The notes beneath the pieces are model-generated. The model worked only from the letters and a program-made list of their open reading frames with translations, ran no database searches and had not been told where the DNA came from. Below, piece after piece: positions 9,259 through 17,741 of a stretch of DNA of 64,000 bases (within the stretch, counting starts at the first letter, position 1; each line of letters starts with the position of its first letter). A program made the translations under genes and the position numbers. The DNA comes from Burkholderia pyrrocinia (GTDB lineage: Bacteria; Pseudomonadota; Gammaproteobacteria; Burkholderiales; Burkholderiaceae), in contig NZ_CP070978.1 in the NCBI RefSeq assembly GCF_018417535.1, forward strand, positions 1,302,001-1,366,000, written 5' to 3'.

Positions 9259-9580
9259 TCAGCGCAGGTCGCCGGCCAGCGCGCAGTCTGACGACACGAA
9301 ATCCGGCCGCGGCCCGGCCATCGCCTTGAACACGGGCGCGCCGATCCGCATCGCGTCCGCATGGAATTCCTTCTTCACGCCGAACGTGCCCGCATGGCCC
9401 GAGCAGCGCTCGACGACATTCACGCGCGTATCGGGCACGAGCGACAGCGCATCGGCCGTCTTGCGGCCGATGTTCTGCACGCGCGCATGGCACGGCACGT
9501 GATACGACACGGTGCCGAGGCCGGTCTTGAAGTCGGTCTTCAGCAGCCGGTCGCGATGCCGCTCGAACGATCGTGCGAAT
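9259..9580 (-). pseudogene. Remnant of an Fe-S oxidoreductase (CCG-domain) gene
   Basis: The frame encodes only the C-terminal cysteine-rich domain of heterodisulfide-reductase/GlpC-like Fe-S oxidoreductases. The recognisable pieces are LKTDFKTGLG, YHVPCHARVQNIG, ERCSGHAGTFGVKKEF and PDFVSSDCALAGDLR, followed by a stop. The long N-terminal ferredoxin part is missing. Sequence before about 9580 is unrelated and contains a terminator-like hairpin. The family's usual tail is also shortened. It is best read as a gene fragment left by deletion, with no evident start signal. Confidence 0.7.
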
Positions 9581-9608
9581 GTGCGCACGACACGATGCGC
9601 AACCGATA

Positions 9609-9653
9609 ACGCATCGCACCGGGGCAATGACATCATGCCCCGGTGCGATGCGT
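9609..9653 (-). terminator. Perfect 18-bp stem hairpin downstream of tpsA
   Basis: ACGCATCGCACCGGGGCA (9609-9626) pairs perfectly with 9636-9653 across a nine-base loop. It lies 75 bp after the exoprotein stop codon. The U-tract is poor. Termination is inferred from position; the sharp boundary to the oxidoreductase remnant could instead mark an old insertion or deletion end. Confidence 0.6.
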
Positions 9654-9727
9654 GTTGCACGAGGCGTCACCGACCGCGCGACGCCCCGCTCGCCCGGCCC
9701 GGTGCGTGCGGGCCGGGCAAACGACGT

Positions 9728-12568
9728 TTACCGAACGTCGTCGGCAGGCGACGGACGCACCATGTAGCTGACGATGCGCCCCGGCCCCGACACGCGCCCC
9801 AGGCTGGACACGTTGCCGTAGCTGCTCGTGACGCCCGACAACCCGTTGTACAGGCGACCCGTCACGAAGACCGAATCGCCGCCGTGCAACGTGCCGTTGT
9901 TGGTCACGTTGCCCATGACCTTGACGTCGCCGGCCTCGATCGTGCCGCGGTTGATCACGTTGCCCATCGCCGAGAGCAACTTCTCCGCGCGCAGCGTGCC
10001 GTTGTTGGTCGTGCTGCCCATGACCTGAACGTCGCGGGCCTCGAGCGTACCGCTGTTGTTCAGCGCGCCCATCAGCTTCAGGGATTCGGCGCCGCTCACC
10101 GTCCCCTTGTTGACGACGGTGCCCATGACCCGAACGTCGCGCCCGCTGACGACGCCGTCGGCGCCGTCGTTGGTCAGGCGGCCGTCGATCTCGAGCGCGC
10201 CGTCGCTATGCAGCGTACCGGCATTGGTGACGTTGCCGGCAATCCTGACGCTGCGCCCCTGCACGGAACCGTCGTTGTCGAGGCGACCGGCCACGTCGAC
10301 GGTACCTCCGCTGACCGTGCCGTGATTGTCGAGTGCGCTCAGAACCGACAACGTCTGCGCTTGCAGTCGCCCGCTCGACTCGATCGTCGCCTTGCCGCTC
10401 GACGCGAGCGACACGCTGCCGGCCGACGCGTCGACCGTGCCGGCGATCCTGACGCCGGTTTTCGCCGACGCGCCGATCAGCGCGATCTCATCCGCCCGCA
10501 GGCTGCCCGATTCGGCCACGTCGATCGCCGCGGCCGGCGCCTTGCCGCTTGCCGGACCGGAGAGCGTCTGCCGGTTCGATTGCTCGATCGCCGCCGTGCC
10601 CTGATGCGCGATCGCGACCAGCTTCTTCGCGCGCACCGCCGCATCGACCTTCAGGCCGCGCGACACGAGATCGAGCTGGTTCGCGTTACGCGCGTCGAGC
10701 CCGGCGCCTTCGATCGCGATGCGGCCGTTCTCGGTCCGGAATCGTGCGATACGGCCGTCCTCGTCGAATTCCGTCGTGCCCGCGACGAGCGACACACGGC
10801 TCGCGTTGATGAAGCTCGCGCCGTTCACGCTGATCCCGTTCGGGTTCGCGACGATCACGCGCGCCTGCTGCCCCGCGACTTCGGTCGCCCCTGCCAGCAC
10901 CGACGCGTTGCCGCCCGTCACCTGGTTCAGGATGACCTGCGCCGAACGGCCGCCGAGCTGCGCGTTGCCGTCGATGCTGCCCGCCAGTTGCGTGTTCGTG
11001 CGGTTCACGCTGTTGTTCAGCACGAGCCCCTTCGAGCCGACGTTGTAATCGAGGAAGCGGTTCGAGGAAATGCCGGAGGCGTCCGGCGCGTTGATGTCGA
11101 CGATCGGCGTGCCGTTCGGCGCGGCGCCGAGACCGGGGCGGTTGGCCGCGTTCGGATCGACGACGAGTTTCGGGTTCGTTTCGGCGATCGGCGGTTCCGG
11201 ATCGACCGGCGGCTTCGTCTCCGCTACCGGCGGCTCCGGGGCAACCGGCGGCTTTGTCTCCGCTACCGGCGGCTCCGGATCGACCGGCGGCTTCGTCTCC
11301 GCTACCGGCGGCTCCGGGGCAACCGGCGGCTTTGTCTCCGCTACCGGTGGCTCCGGATCGACCGGCGGCTTCGTCTCCGCTACCGGCGGCTCCGGGGCAA
11401 CCGGCGGCTTTGTCTCCGCTACCGGTGGCTCCGGGTCGACCGGCGGCTTCGTCTCCGCTACCGGCGGTTCCGGGTCGACCGGCGGCTTTGTCTCCGCTAC
11501 CGGTGGCTCCGGATCGACCGGCGGCTTCGTCTCCGCTACCGGCGGCTCCGGGGCAACCGGCGGCTTCGTCGCCTCGTCATCGTCCGTCCAGTTCCCGCCG
11601 TACTGCAGACCGGACGGAGCCGAGAGCGTCCCCGCGCTCAGCGATCCGCCGTTCGAGACCTGGACCCTGCCATCCGACAGCAACGTCATCGAGCCCGTGA
11701 ATGCCTCGACCTTGCCCGAGATATTGATGCCGACGCCCGCAGACGTGCCGCGCATGACGATCGAATCCTCTCCATGCACGCTACCGAGTCGCGACACGTC
11801 GATCGCGACGCGCGGCAATTCCCCGCTCGTCGACGCATCGAACGACATCGCCTGAGGATTCTCGATGGCCGCCGTCCCTTGCTGCGCGACCGCGACCAGT
11901 TTCTTCGCGTGCAACGCGGCGTTCACCTTCAGGCTGCGCGACACGAGATCGAGCTGATCCAGATTGCGCGCGTCGAGCCCGGCGCCGTCGATCGTGATGC
12001 GACCGTTCTCGGTCCGGAATCGCGCGACATGGCCGTCCTCGTCGAATTCCGTCGTGCCCGCGACGAGCGACACGCGGCTCGCGTTGATGAAGCTCGCGCC
12101 GTTCACGCTGATCCCGTTCGGGTTCGCGACGATCACGCGTGCCTGCTGCCCCGCGACTTCGGTCGCCCCTGCCAGCACCGACGCGTCGCCGCCCGTCACC
12201 TGGTTCAGGATGACCTGCGCCGAACGGCCGCCGAGCTGCGCGTTGCCGTCGATGCTGCCCGCCAGTTGCGTGTTCGTGCGGTTCACGCTGTTGTTCAGCA
12301 CGAGACCCTTCGAGCCGACGTTGTAGTCGGTAAACCGGTTGGTCGAAATGCCGGAGGCGTCCGGCGCGTTGATGTCGACGATCGGTGTGCCGTTCGGCGC
12401 GGCGCCGAGACCGGGACGATTGGCCGCGTTCGGATCGACGACGAGCCCCGGTTGCGCAAACACGGGCTGCGCCGCGAGGATCGGCATCGCGAGCGTCAGC
12501 GCCGCGGCGAGCGTGGTGCGCGCGGATGGCGTCGCCGCGCGCGGGCGATGGTGTTGTTGATGTTTCAT
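9728..12568 (-). CDS. Two-partner secretion exoprotein with two tandem TPS domains and a repeat linker
   Basis: 946 residues. An extended signal peptide (about 1-38, ending AQPVFA) leads into a filamentous-haemagglutinin-type TPS domain (about 39-290) carrying the NPNGI motif. A linker follows, made of ten 13-residue units of the type KPPVDPEPPVAET (about 333-463). Next comes a second TPS domain (about 465-700), nearly identical to the first and again with NPNGI. The C-terminus is a run of about ten 20-residue beta-helix repeats built around N-G-T and G-N-V turns. It is secreted by the TpsB pore encoded just upstream. Adhesion is the usual role of the family. The protein is short for an FhaB-like adhesin, has no recognisable toxin tip, and the doubled secretion domain is unusual. 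Confidence 0.88.
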   Translation of the reverse strand: MKHQQHHRPRAATPSARTTLAAALTLAMPILAAQPVFAQPGLVVDPNAANRPGLGAAPNGTPIVDINAPDASGISTNRFTDYNVGSKGLVLNNSVNRTNTQLAGSIDGNAQLGGRSAQVILNQVTGGDASVLAGATEVAGQQARVIVANPNGISVNGASFINASRVSLVAGTTEFDEDGHVARFRTENGRITIDGAGLDARNLDQLDLVSRSLKVNAALHAKKLVAVAQQGTAAIENPQAMSFDASTSGELPRVAIDVSRLGSVHGEDSIVMRGTSAGVGINISGKVEAFTGSMTLLSDGRVQVSNGGSLSAGTLSAPSGLQYGGNWTDDDEATKPPVAPEPPVAETKPPVDPEPPVAETKPPVDPEPPVAETKPPVDPEPPVAETKPPVAPEPPVAETKPPVDPEPPVAETKPPVAPEPPVAETKPPVDPEPPVAETKPPVAPEPPVAETKPPVDPEPPIAETNPKLVVDPNAANRPGLGAAPNGTPIVDINAPDASGISSNRFLDYNVGSKGLVLNNSVNRTNTQLAGSIDGNAQLGGRSAQVILNQVTGGNASVLAGATEVAGQQARVIVANPNGISVNGASFINASRVSLVAGTTEFDEDGRIARFRTENGRIAIEGAGLDARNANQLDLVSRGLKVDAAVRAKKLVAIAHQGTAAIEQSNRQTLSGPASGKAPAAAIDVAESGSLRADEIALIGASAKTGVRIAGTVDASAGSVSLASSGKATIESSGRLQAQTLSVLSALDNHGTVSGGTVDVAGRLDNDGSVQGRSVRIAGNVTNAGTLHSDGALEIDGRLTNDGADGVVSGRDVRVMGTVVNKGTVSGAESLKLMGALNNSGTLEARDVQVMGSTTNNGTLRAEKLLSAMGNVINRGTIEAGDVKVMGNVTNNGTLHGGDSVFVTGRLYNGLSGVTSSYGNVSSLGRVSGPGRIVSYMVRPSPADDVR
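11180..11572. repeat. Ten in-frame 39-bp tandem repeats inside the exoprotein gene
   Basis: The units encode K-P-P-V-(D/A)-P-E-P-P-V-A-E-T on the minus strand. D and A variants partly alternate: the order from the N-terminus is A, D, D, D, A, D, A, D, A, D, and the last copy has I for V. Units are nearly identical at DNA level, so slippage or recombination could change copy number. Because 39 is a multiple of three, any such change keeps the reading frame. Confidence 0.95.
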
Positions 12569-12714
12569 GGTCTTCTCGGTTTCCTGAAGATGAAAGGACG
12601 GGCGTGGCGCGAGCCACGTCGGGCCGGTCCGTCGATCGGCCGATGGACGAGCGTGCGTACTTACATGGCGATTCCCTCCGTGACGTTCGGCGGGCGCGGG
12701 CGCGCCCGCCGCGA

Positions 12715-14469
12715 TCAGAAACGGCTCGTGAGCGACACATCGAACGTGGGTTGCGCGGTTCGCAGCGCCCCTGGCTTGCGAAGCGGCATGCCGAGCGCGA
12801 CGTCGTAGCCGAGCATCCGGTAGCCGCCGCGCACGCCGAGCGCGGCGCCGATCAGCGAGCGCCCTTCCCGGCCCGCGCCTTCGCGCGAGCCCGCGCCCGT
12901 GACCACGCCGGCGTCGAGCGCGACATAGGCCTCGTGCGCGCCGAACCACGGCGTGGCCAGCTCGTTGCGCCAGAACCAGCCGCTGTCGCCGGCGAGCGTC
13001 TGGTTGCCGTCGAAGCCGCGCACCGTGTAGCGGCCGCCGATCTGCAGGTATTCGGTCGACGCCAGCGCGCCGGGCGCGTACTGGAACTGGAGGAATCCGC
13101 GATAGCCGAATGGACGCGCGCCGATCCGGAACGGCGCGTCGGCGCCGAGCGCCGCGGTGTACACGCGATAGCGGCCATCCCATGCGGTCTGGCCGTTGAC
13201 GCGCCCGGGGAAGGCGCTCAGCCCGGCGAGGCTTGCGCGCATGCCGACGCTCGCGTCGACGGTTGCGCGCGCGAACTTCTCGCGATGCGCCGCGCTCACT
13301 TCGTAGCTGACGATGTCATGACGGAACACATCGAGCTCGATCGGACCGAACCACGAGCGGTCCTCGCGGCGGGCGAGCTTGAAGCGGAGCGTGGTCTTGC
13401 CGTGACCGGAGCGATACGGCACGTAGCCGACGCCGGCTTCGTAGCGACGGGTCCGCTGGCCAAACGGCGGCACGACCACGCCGGGCAGGTCGGCCACCAG
13501 CGTCTGCCGGCTCGACCACTCGCTGACGCCGAGCGAAAACGACGCATAACCGATCGGCACGTTCCATGCGGCGCTTTTCGCCTGCGAGCCGAGCGACTTG
13601 TTGCGCAGCGCGGCGTCGGTGTTGTAGGTGACGATCAGTTGGTCGTAGAGCCGCAGCGGCGAATCGATCGAGACGATCGCGCCTAGCTGGTTGCGGCCGG
13701 TCGCATCCAGCCCGCCGTTGTCGGCCGTCGCGACGAAGCGAACGCGGCGCACATCGTCCGGATGCCGGACGACGATGTCGGTGTCGCCCAGCGACGCGCC
13801 CGGAACCAGATCAAACGCGGTGGCCGCCTGACCAGGCAGGCGGCGCACGTTCTCGAGTGCCTGATCGAGATCGCGCACGTTCAGCAATGCATGCGCGCCG
13901 CGCGGAAACACGACGGGCGTCCAGCCGATCCGGCCGCGCGCATCGTCGATCGCGCCGATGCGGCCGGGCAGCACCTCGACGATCAGGCGTCCGGTCGACA
14001 GATCCTGCGGCGGAATGCTGACGAGCGACGTGATGTAGCCGCGCGCGATGAGACGCCGCCCGATCCATTCGCGCAGCAGGCTCAACCCGTTCCGGCCGAT
14101 GCACGCGCGCTCGATCGGGACGGCGTCTCGCAGCCACGGGAAGGCATCGGCGCCCCGCCACTCGATCGCGTGAATATCGAAACACGGCGTTTCTGCCGGG
14201 AAATGCAGCGCATCGGATTCGCTCGGCGGCTTCGCGGACAGCACGTCCGGCCGGTCGAGCATCTGCTGCCTGAGCTCGTCGAGCTGTTGCGCCTGGTGGC
14301 GCTGCGCACTCAGCGGCTGCGCGCCGGACTCGGGCGTCTGCGCTGCCGCGGCGACGGCGAACGCCAGCAGACTCGCAGCGCACAGCGCGCGACCGGAGAA
14401 TACGGCTACGCGCGGCACACCGGCGGACTGGATCTGCTCGCCGCCATTTTTGTTAACTATCCTTAACAC
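12715..14469 (-). CDS. Two-partner secretion outer-membrane pore (ShlB/FhaC family)
   Basis: 584 residues from a GTG start. It has a signal peptide (ending AVAAAAQ), then a short helix, a POTRA-type domain (CFDIHAIEWRGADAFPW, GYITSLVSIPPQDLSTGRLIVEV), and a C-terminal 16-strand barrel. The barrel contains a VRGFDGNQTLAGDSG motif, matching the conserved loop-6 VRGF/Y signature, and the chain ends in Phe as outer-membrane barrels usually do. It recognises the TPS domain of its partner and exports it. The gene lies 146 bp upstream of the exoprotein in the same direction. The start is uncertain: no good ribosome site precedes the GTG, and no in-frame ATG lies before the signal peptide. Confidence 0.9.
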   Translation of the reverse strand: MLRIVNKNGGEQIQSAGVPRVAVFSGRALCAASLLAFAVAAAAQTPESGAQPLSAQRHQAQQLDELRQQMLDRPDVLSAKPPSESDALHFPAETPCFDIHAIEWRGADAFPWLRDAVPIERACIGRNGLSLLREWIGRRLIARGYITSLVSIPPQDLSTGRLIVEVLPGRIGAIDDARGRIGWTPVVFPRGAHALLNVRDLDQALENVRRLPGQAATAFDLVPGASLGDTDIVVRHPDDVRRVRFVATADNGGLDATGRNQLGAIVSIDSPLRLYDQLIVTYNTDAALRNKSLGSQAKSAAWNVPIGYASFSLGVSEWSSRQTLVADLPGVVVPPFGQRTRRYEAGVGYVPYRSGHGKTTLRFKLARREDRSWFGPIELDVFRHDIVSYEVSAAHREKFARATVDASVGMRASLAGLSAFPGRVNGQTAWDGRYRVYTAALGADAPFRIGARPFGYRGFLQFQYAPGALASTEYLQIGGRYTVRGFDGNQTLAGDSGWFWRNELATPWFGAHEAYVALDAGVVTGAGSREGAGREGRSLIGAALGVRGGYRMLGYDVALGMPLRKPGALRTAQPTFDVSLTSRF

Positions 14470-14936
14470 TCGAATCCCGCCAATCTAGCGACACGTCAAT
14501 CAAGCGCGGATTATGCGGAATCGAATTATCGTATTTCAATTCAAAACAACGTCTTGAAATTAAATTCGTACTTGTCCCATTATTTTTTAACGGGACAAAT
14601 AGGACATATCAGTTAACTCATCAAAATATTGACCAATCCCGTCAAGACGACTCGACTCGCGCGCATCGGCTCGTCGCGTGCCGCGCAGCTCGTGTGGCGT
14701 GGCAAGCTGTCGGTTCGCCATCATGGAACGACGCGCGAGCTTGACCGAATGGCAAGACGCACCGGGCGATGCAATGAATTGTGCGAATGACGGAATAGGT
14801 TCGAATGGCCGATCCCCGCCGATTTCATGCTGCCCGTCGGGTGGCCGATTGCGAACCGTGATCGTCGTCGCACCCGAATAAATCGGATTCGAAAGTATTT
14901 CGCCAACCGGTGAGACGCGACGGCGCGAGCTTCCTC
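14470..14936. other. Non-coding gap with AT-rich 5' region of the TPS operon
   Basis: No supported gene. Positions 14510-14640 are AT-rich and contain the inverted repeat TTGTCCC (14572-14578) and GGGACAA (14592-14598) around a T-rich loop, about 100 bp upstream of the TPS pore gene. It could be an operator or a weak terminator. The promoter of the TPS operon must lie here, but no clear -35/-10 pair was identified. Confidence 0.45.
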
Positions 14937-16205
14937 TCACGCATCCATCGCACGCTTGAGCAGCAATTCGCGCTCGCGCGCGTTGCGGGTCAACTCCGCT
15001 GCGCGGCGGAATTCGGCTTTCGCCTCGTCGGCGCGACCGAGCTTCGCGAGCAGATCGCCGCGTACACTCGGCAGCCAGTGATAGCGCGCGAGCGCGGGAT
15101 CGTCGCGCAGCGCATCGACGAGTTCGAGCGCCGCCGCCGGCCCGAACGCCATCCCCACCGCCACCGCGCGATTCAGCTCGACGACCGGCGACGGTGCGAC
15201 TTCGGCGAGCGCGTCGTACAGCGCGACGATCTGCGCCCAGTCCGTTTCCGACGCGTGCCGTGCACGCGCATGGCAGGCGGCCAGCGCGGCCTGCAGCGCA
15301 TACGGCCCGCGCACGCCGCCGAGCTTCGTCGCGCATTCGAGCGCCGCGAGGCCGCGCCGGATCAGCAATGGATCCCAGCGGCTGCGGTCCTGGTCGAGCA
15401 GCAGCACGGGCCGGCCCTGCGCATCGGTGCGCGCATGCATGCGCGATGCCTGCAACTCCATCAGCGCGACGAGCCCGAGCACTTCGCTCTCGTCTGGCGC
15501 GAGCCCGGCCAGCACGCGGCCGAGCCGCAGCGCTTCGTCGCACAGCGCGGGACGCATCCAGTCGTCGCCCGCGGTCGCCGCATGGCCTTCGTTGAACACC
15601 AGGTAGATCACTTCGAGCACCGACGCGAGCCGCGCAGGCCGCGCGTCGGCAGCCGGCACCTCGAACGGCACGCGCGCCGCCGTGAGCGTGCGCTTCGCGC
15701 GCACGATCCGCTGCGCGATCGTCGGCTCGGGCATCAGGAACGCACGCGCGATCTCGCCCGTCGTCAGCCCGCCGAGCAGCCGCAGCGTCAGCGCGACGCG
15801 CGCGTCGGTCGACAGCACCGGGTGGCACGACGTGAAGATCAGCCGCAGCAAGTCGTCGCCGATGTCATCGTCGCGCGCGTCGGCGAGCGCATCGGCGATG
15901 TCGGGGACGACATGCGCTTCGAGCGCGTCCATCTCATGACCGAGCTGGTCGCGCTTCGCCGCATGGAGCGACTCCTGCCGGATGCGGTCGAGCGCGCGAC
16001 GCTTCACGGCCGTCATCAGCCATGCGGCCGGGTTGTCGGGCACGCCGTCGACGGGCCAGTGCTCGAGCGCCGCGACGAGCGTGTCCTGCGCCAGCTCCTC
16101 GGCCACGCCGACGTCGCGCACCACGCGCGCGGCGCGCGCGATGATCTTCGGCGCCTCGATCCGCCAGACCGCTTCGATCGCACGATGCGTCGCCTCATGC
16201 GTCAC
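14937..16205 (-). CDS. ECF RNA polymerase sigma factor with long C-terminal extension (ECF42-like)
   Basis: 422 residues from the GTG at 16205, which overlaps the stop of the VOC gene as GTGA. Region 2 (AEELAQDTLVAALEHWP, NPAAWLMTAVKRRALD) and region 4 (LRLLGGLTTGEIARAFLMPEPTIAQRIVRAKRTL) are followed by about 220 residues of TPR-like/DUF6596 helices. This architecture, together with adjacent YCII-like genes, is typical of ECF42-type sigma factors, which lack a classical anti-sigma factor and probably use the extension for control. Its own operon is a likely target. The signal is unknown. Confidence 0.9.
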   Translation of the reverse strand: MTHEATHRAIEAVWRIEAPKIIARAARVVRDVGVAEELAQDTLVAALEHWPVDGVPDNPAAWLMTAVKRRALDRIRQESLHAAKRDQLGHEMDALEAHVVPDIADALADARDDDIGDDLLRLIFTSCHPVLSTDARVALTLRLLGGLTTGEIARAFLMPEPTIAQRIVRAKRTLTAARVPFEVPAADARPARLASVLEVIYLVFNEGHAATAGDDWMRPALCDEALRLGRVLAGLAPDESEVLGLVALMELQASRMHARTDAQGRPVLLLDQDRSRWDPLLIRRGLAALECATKLGGVRGPYALQAALAACHARARHASETDWAQIVALYDALAEVAPSPVVELNRAVAVGMAFGPAAALELVDALRDDPALARYHWLPSVRGDLLAKLGRADEAKAEFRRAAELTRNARERELLLKRAMDA

Positions 16206-16618
16206 GACGCCTGCCCCTGCGCGGACGCGTCCTGCTCGATGTACATCAGTTCCCACGCGTGGCCGTCCGGATCAGTGAACCCGTGGCCGTACATGCCCGG
16301 ATACTCCAGCGGCGGACGCGGCGCGGCCCCGCCGGCCGCACGTGCCTTCGCAACGGTATCGTCGACTTCGGCCCGGCTTTCGCAAGACAGGCACGACAAC
16401 ACCTGCACGTGCGTCGCCGGATCGACGATCGTCTTGTCGGTAAAGGTCTGGAAAAACGGCCGCACGAGCAGCATCGCGAAGATCGTGTCGCTGATGCGGA
16501 TGCAGGCGGCCTGATCGTTGGTATAGGCCGGCACGACCTCGAAGCCGAGCGCCTGGTAGAACGTCTTCGAGCGCGGCAGGTCGGCCACGGGCAGGTTGAT
16601 GAAAACCATTTTGTGCAT
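16202..16618 (-). CDS. VOC/glyoxalase-superfamily protein
   Basis: 138 residues starting MHKMVFINLPVADLPRSKTF with GGAG upstream. It has two beta-alpha-beta-beta-beta modules typical of the vicinal oxygen chelate fold: the first carries the FYQALGFE segment, and the second ends GFTDPDGHAWELMYIEQ with the usual metal-ligand Glu near the C-terminus. The VOC fold serves glyoxalases, extradiol dioxygenases and antibiotic-binding proteins, so the substrate cannot be told. It is translationally coupled to the sigma factor gene (4-nt overlap) and lies 26 bp after a YCII-type gene. Confidence 0.88.
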   Translation of the reverse strand: MHKMVFINLPVADLPRSKTFYQALGFEVVPAYTNDQAACIRISDTIFAMLLVRPFFQTFTDKTIVDPATHVQVLSCLSCESRAEVDDTVAKARAAGGAAPRPPLEYPGMYGHGFTDPDGHAWELMYIEQDASAQGQAS

Positions 16619-16644
16619 GACGGGTGCTCCGGGTGAGGTTGGAT

Positions 16645-17067
16645 TCAGGCGGCGTTGCCGCGGCCAACGTGGAGTTCGCGGAACCGCTCGACCGCGTCGC
16701 TCGGCGTGAGGTCGTCGAGCTCGAACAGCGGCCGCACTTCGATCTCGCAATCCATCTCCGCGCCGAACGGCGCGGGGAACCGGCGCGTCCATTCGAGCGC
16801 CTCGTCGCGCGAACGCACCTGGATCAGCGTATAGCCGGCGATCAGCTCCTTCGTTTCGGCGAACGGGCCGTCGACCACCGTGCCCTTGCCGCCCGTGTAG
16901 CGCACGCGCCAGCCGCGTGCGCTCGGCCGCAGCCCGTTCGCGTCGAGCAGCACGCCGGCGTTGGCCAGTTCCTCGTGATAGACGGTCATGGCCTCGACCA
17001 GCCGGTTGTCCGGCAACGCGTCGGATTCGCTGACGGCGTTCGCCCGGATCATGATCATGAATCGCAT
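16645..17067 (-). CDS. YCII-related (DGPF) protein of the sigma-factor operon
   Basis: 140 residues beginning MRFMIMIRANAVSESD. It has the core YCII/DGPF pattern: LRPSARGWRVRY, then VVDGPFAETKELIAGYTLIQV and EALEWTRRFP. YCII folds are dimeric alpha-beta barrels of unsettled function. Genes of this type are characteristic companions of ECF42 sigma factors, where they are thought to take part in signalling or to be the regulated product. It is followed by the VOC gene after 26 bp. Confidence 0.9.
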   Translation of the reverse strand: MRFMIMIRANAVSESDALPDNRLVEAMTVYHEELANAGVLLDANGLRPSARGWRVRYTGGKGTVVDGPFAETKELIAGYTLIQVRSRDEALEWTRRFPAPFGAEMDCEIEVRPLFELDDLTPSDAVERFRELHVGRGNAA

Positions 17068-17192
17068 CGTTCACTCCTTGTCTTCGGTGAAAGGAGACGC
17101 CCGTTCATCGGCGCCTTGTCCTGACGACGGGCGGGACCCGGCCAAATCGACGCGCGCCGCGACAAATCAGGGTAAATACCGAGTCACTGCAT

Positions 17193-17546
17193 TCACAGGA
17201 AGCACGGGCCGACCGCGCGTACCTCGACCGTGCACCATTGCGCGGCCGGGCACTGGCGCGCGATCTCGATCGCTTCCTCACGCGTGTCGACGTCGACGAG
17301 GAAGAAGCCGCCGACCATCTCCTTCGCCTCCGCGAACGGGCCGTCGAGCAGGCGCGTCTCGCCGTCGCGCACCTGCACGCGCGTGCCGCGCTCGGAGCGT
17401 TCCAGCGACTCGACGCCGCGCAGCACGCCGCGCGCCTTCAACGTCTCGGCGAAATCGACCATCCGCGCGTAAAGCGCCTGTCCTTCGTCGAGCGTGCGTT
17501 CGGCGCGCTGGTCGGTCGGTTCGACAATCAACAGCATGTAAGACAT
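17193..17546 (-). CDS. Second YCII-related (DGPF) protein
   Basis: 117 residues from the ATG at 17546, with a strong AGGAGAAG site. It begins MSYMLLIVEPTDQRAER and contains LLDGPFAEAKEMVGGFFLVDVDTREEAIEIARQCP in shortened DGPF form. It resembles, but is clearly diverged from, the YCII gene 125 bp downstream. It is probably the first gene of the sigma-factor operon, and the operon promoter should lie between it and the divergent nuclease gene (17547-17741). Confidence 0.9.
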   Translation of the reverse strand: MSYMLLIVEPTDQRAERTLDEGQALYARMVDFAETLKARGVLRGVESLERSERGTRVQVRDGETRLLDGPFAEAKEMVGGFFLVDVDTREEAIEIARQCPAAQWCTVEVRAVGPCFL

Positions 17547-17741
17547 GGACTTCTCCTGGTGGGACCGGGCGCGGTAGCGTTCACTGCGCGATCGGCGTGC
17601 AACGCCCGGTGCGAAAGCGTAACAGCGGCGGCGCGGCCTGCCTGCATCGTTGGCCAACCGGCACTGGCCGGACGGCCAATTCGGCCGCTTCCTGGCATTT
17701 TGCCGTCAAGATGCGTTCCCCAACTGTCGGATTTTCTTCCT

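Noticed and set aside
11180..11572. CRISPR-like array
   Set aside because: The 39-bp units are directly adjacent with no unique spacers and are in frame within a coding gene, so they are protein repeats.
9512..12808. Plus-strand open frame of about 1,100 codons with repeats
   Set aside because: It is the antisense of the TPS exoprotein gene; its repeats mirror the repeats there. No start signal is present.
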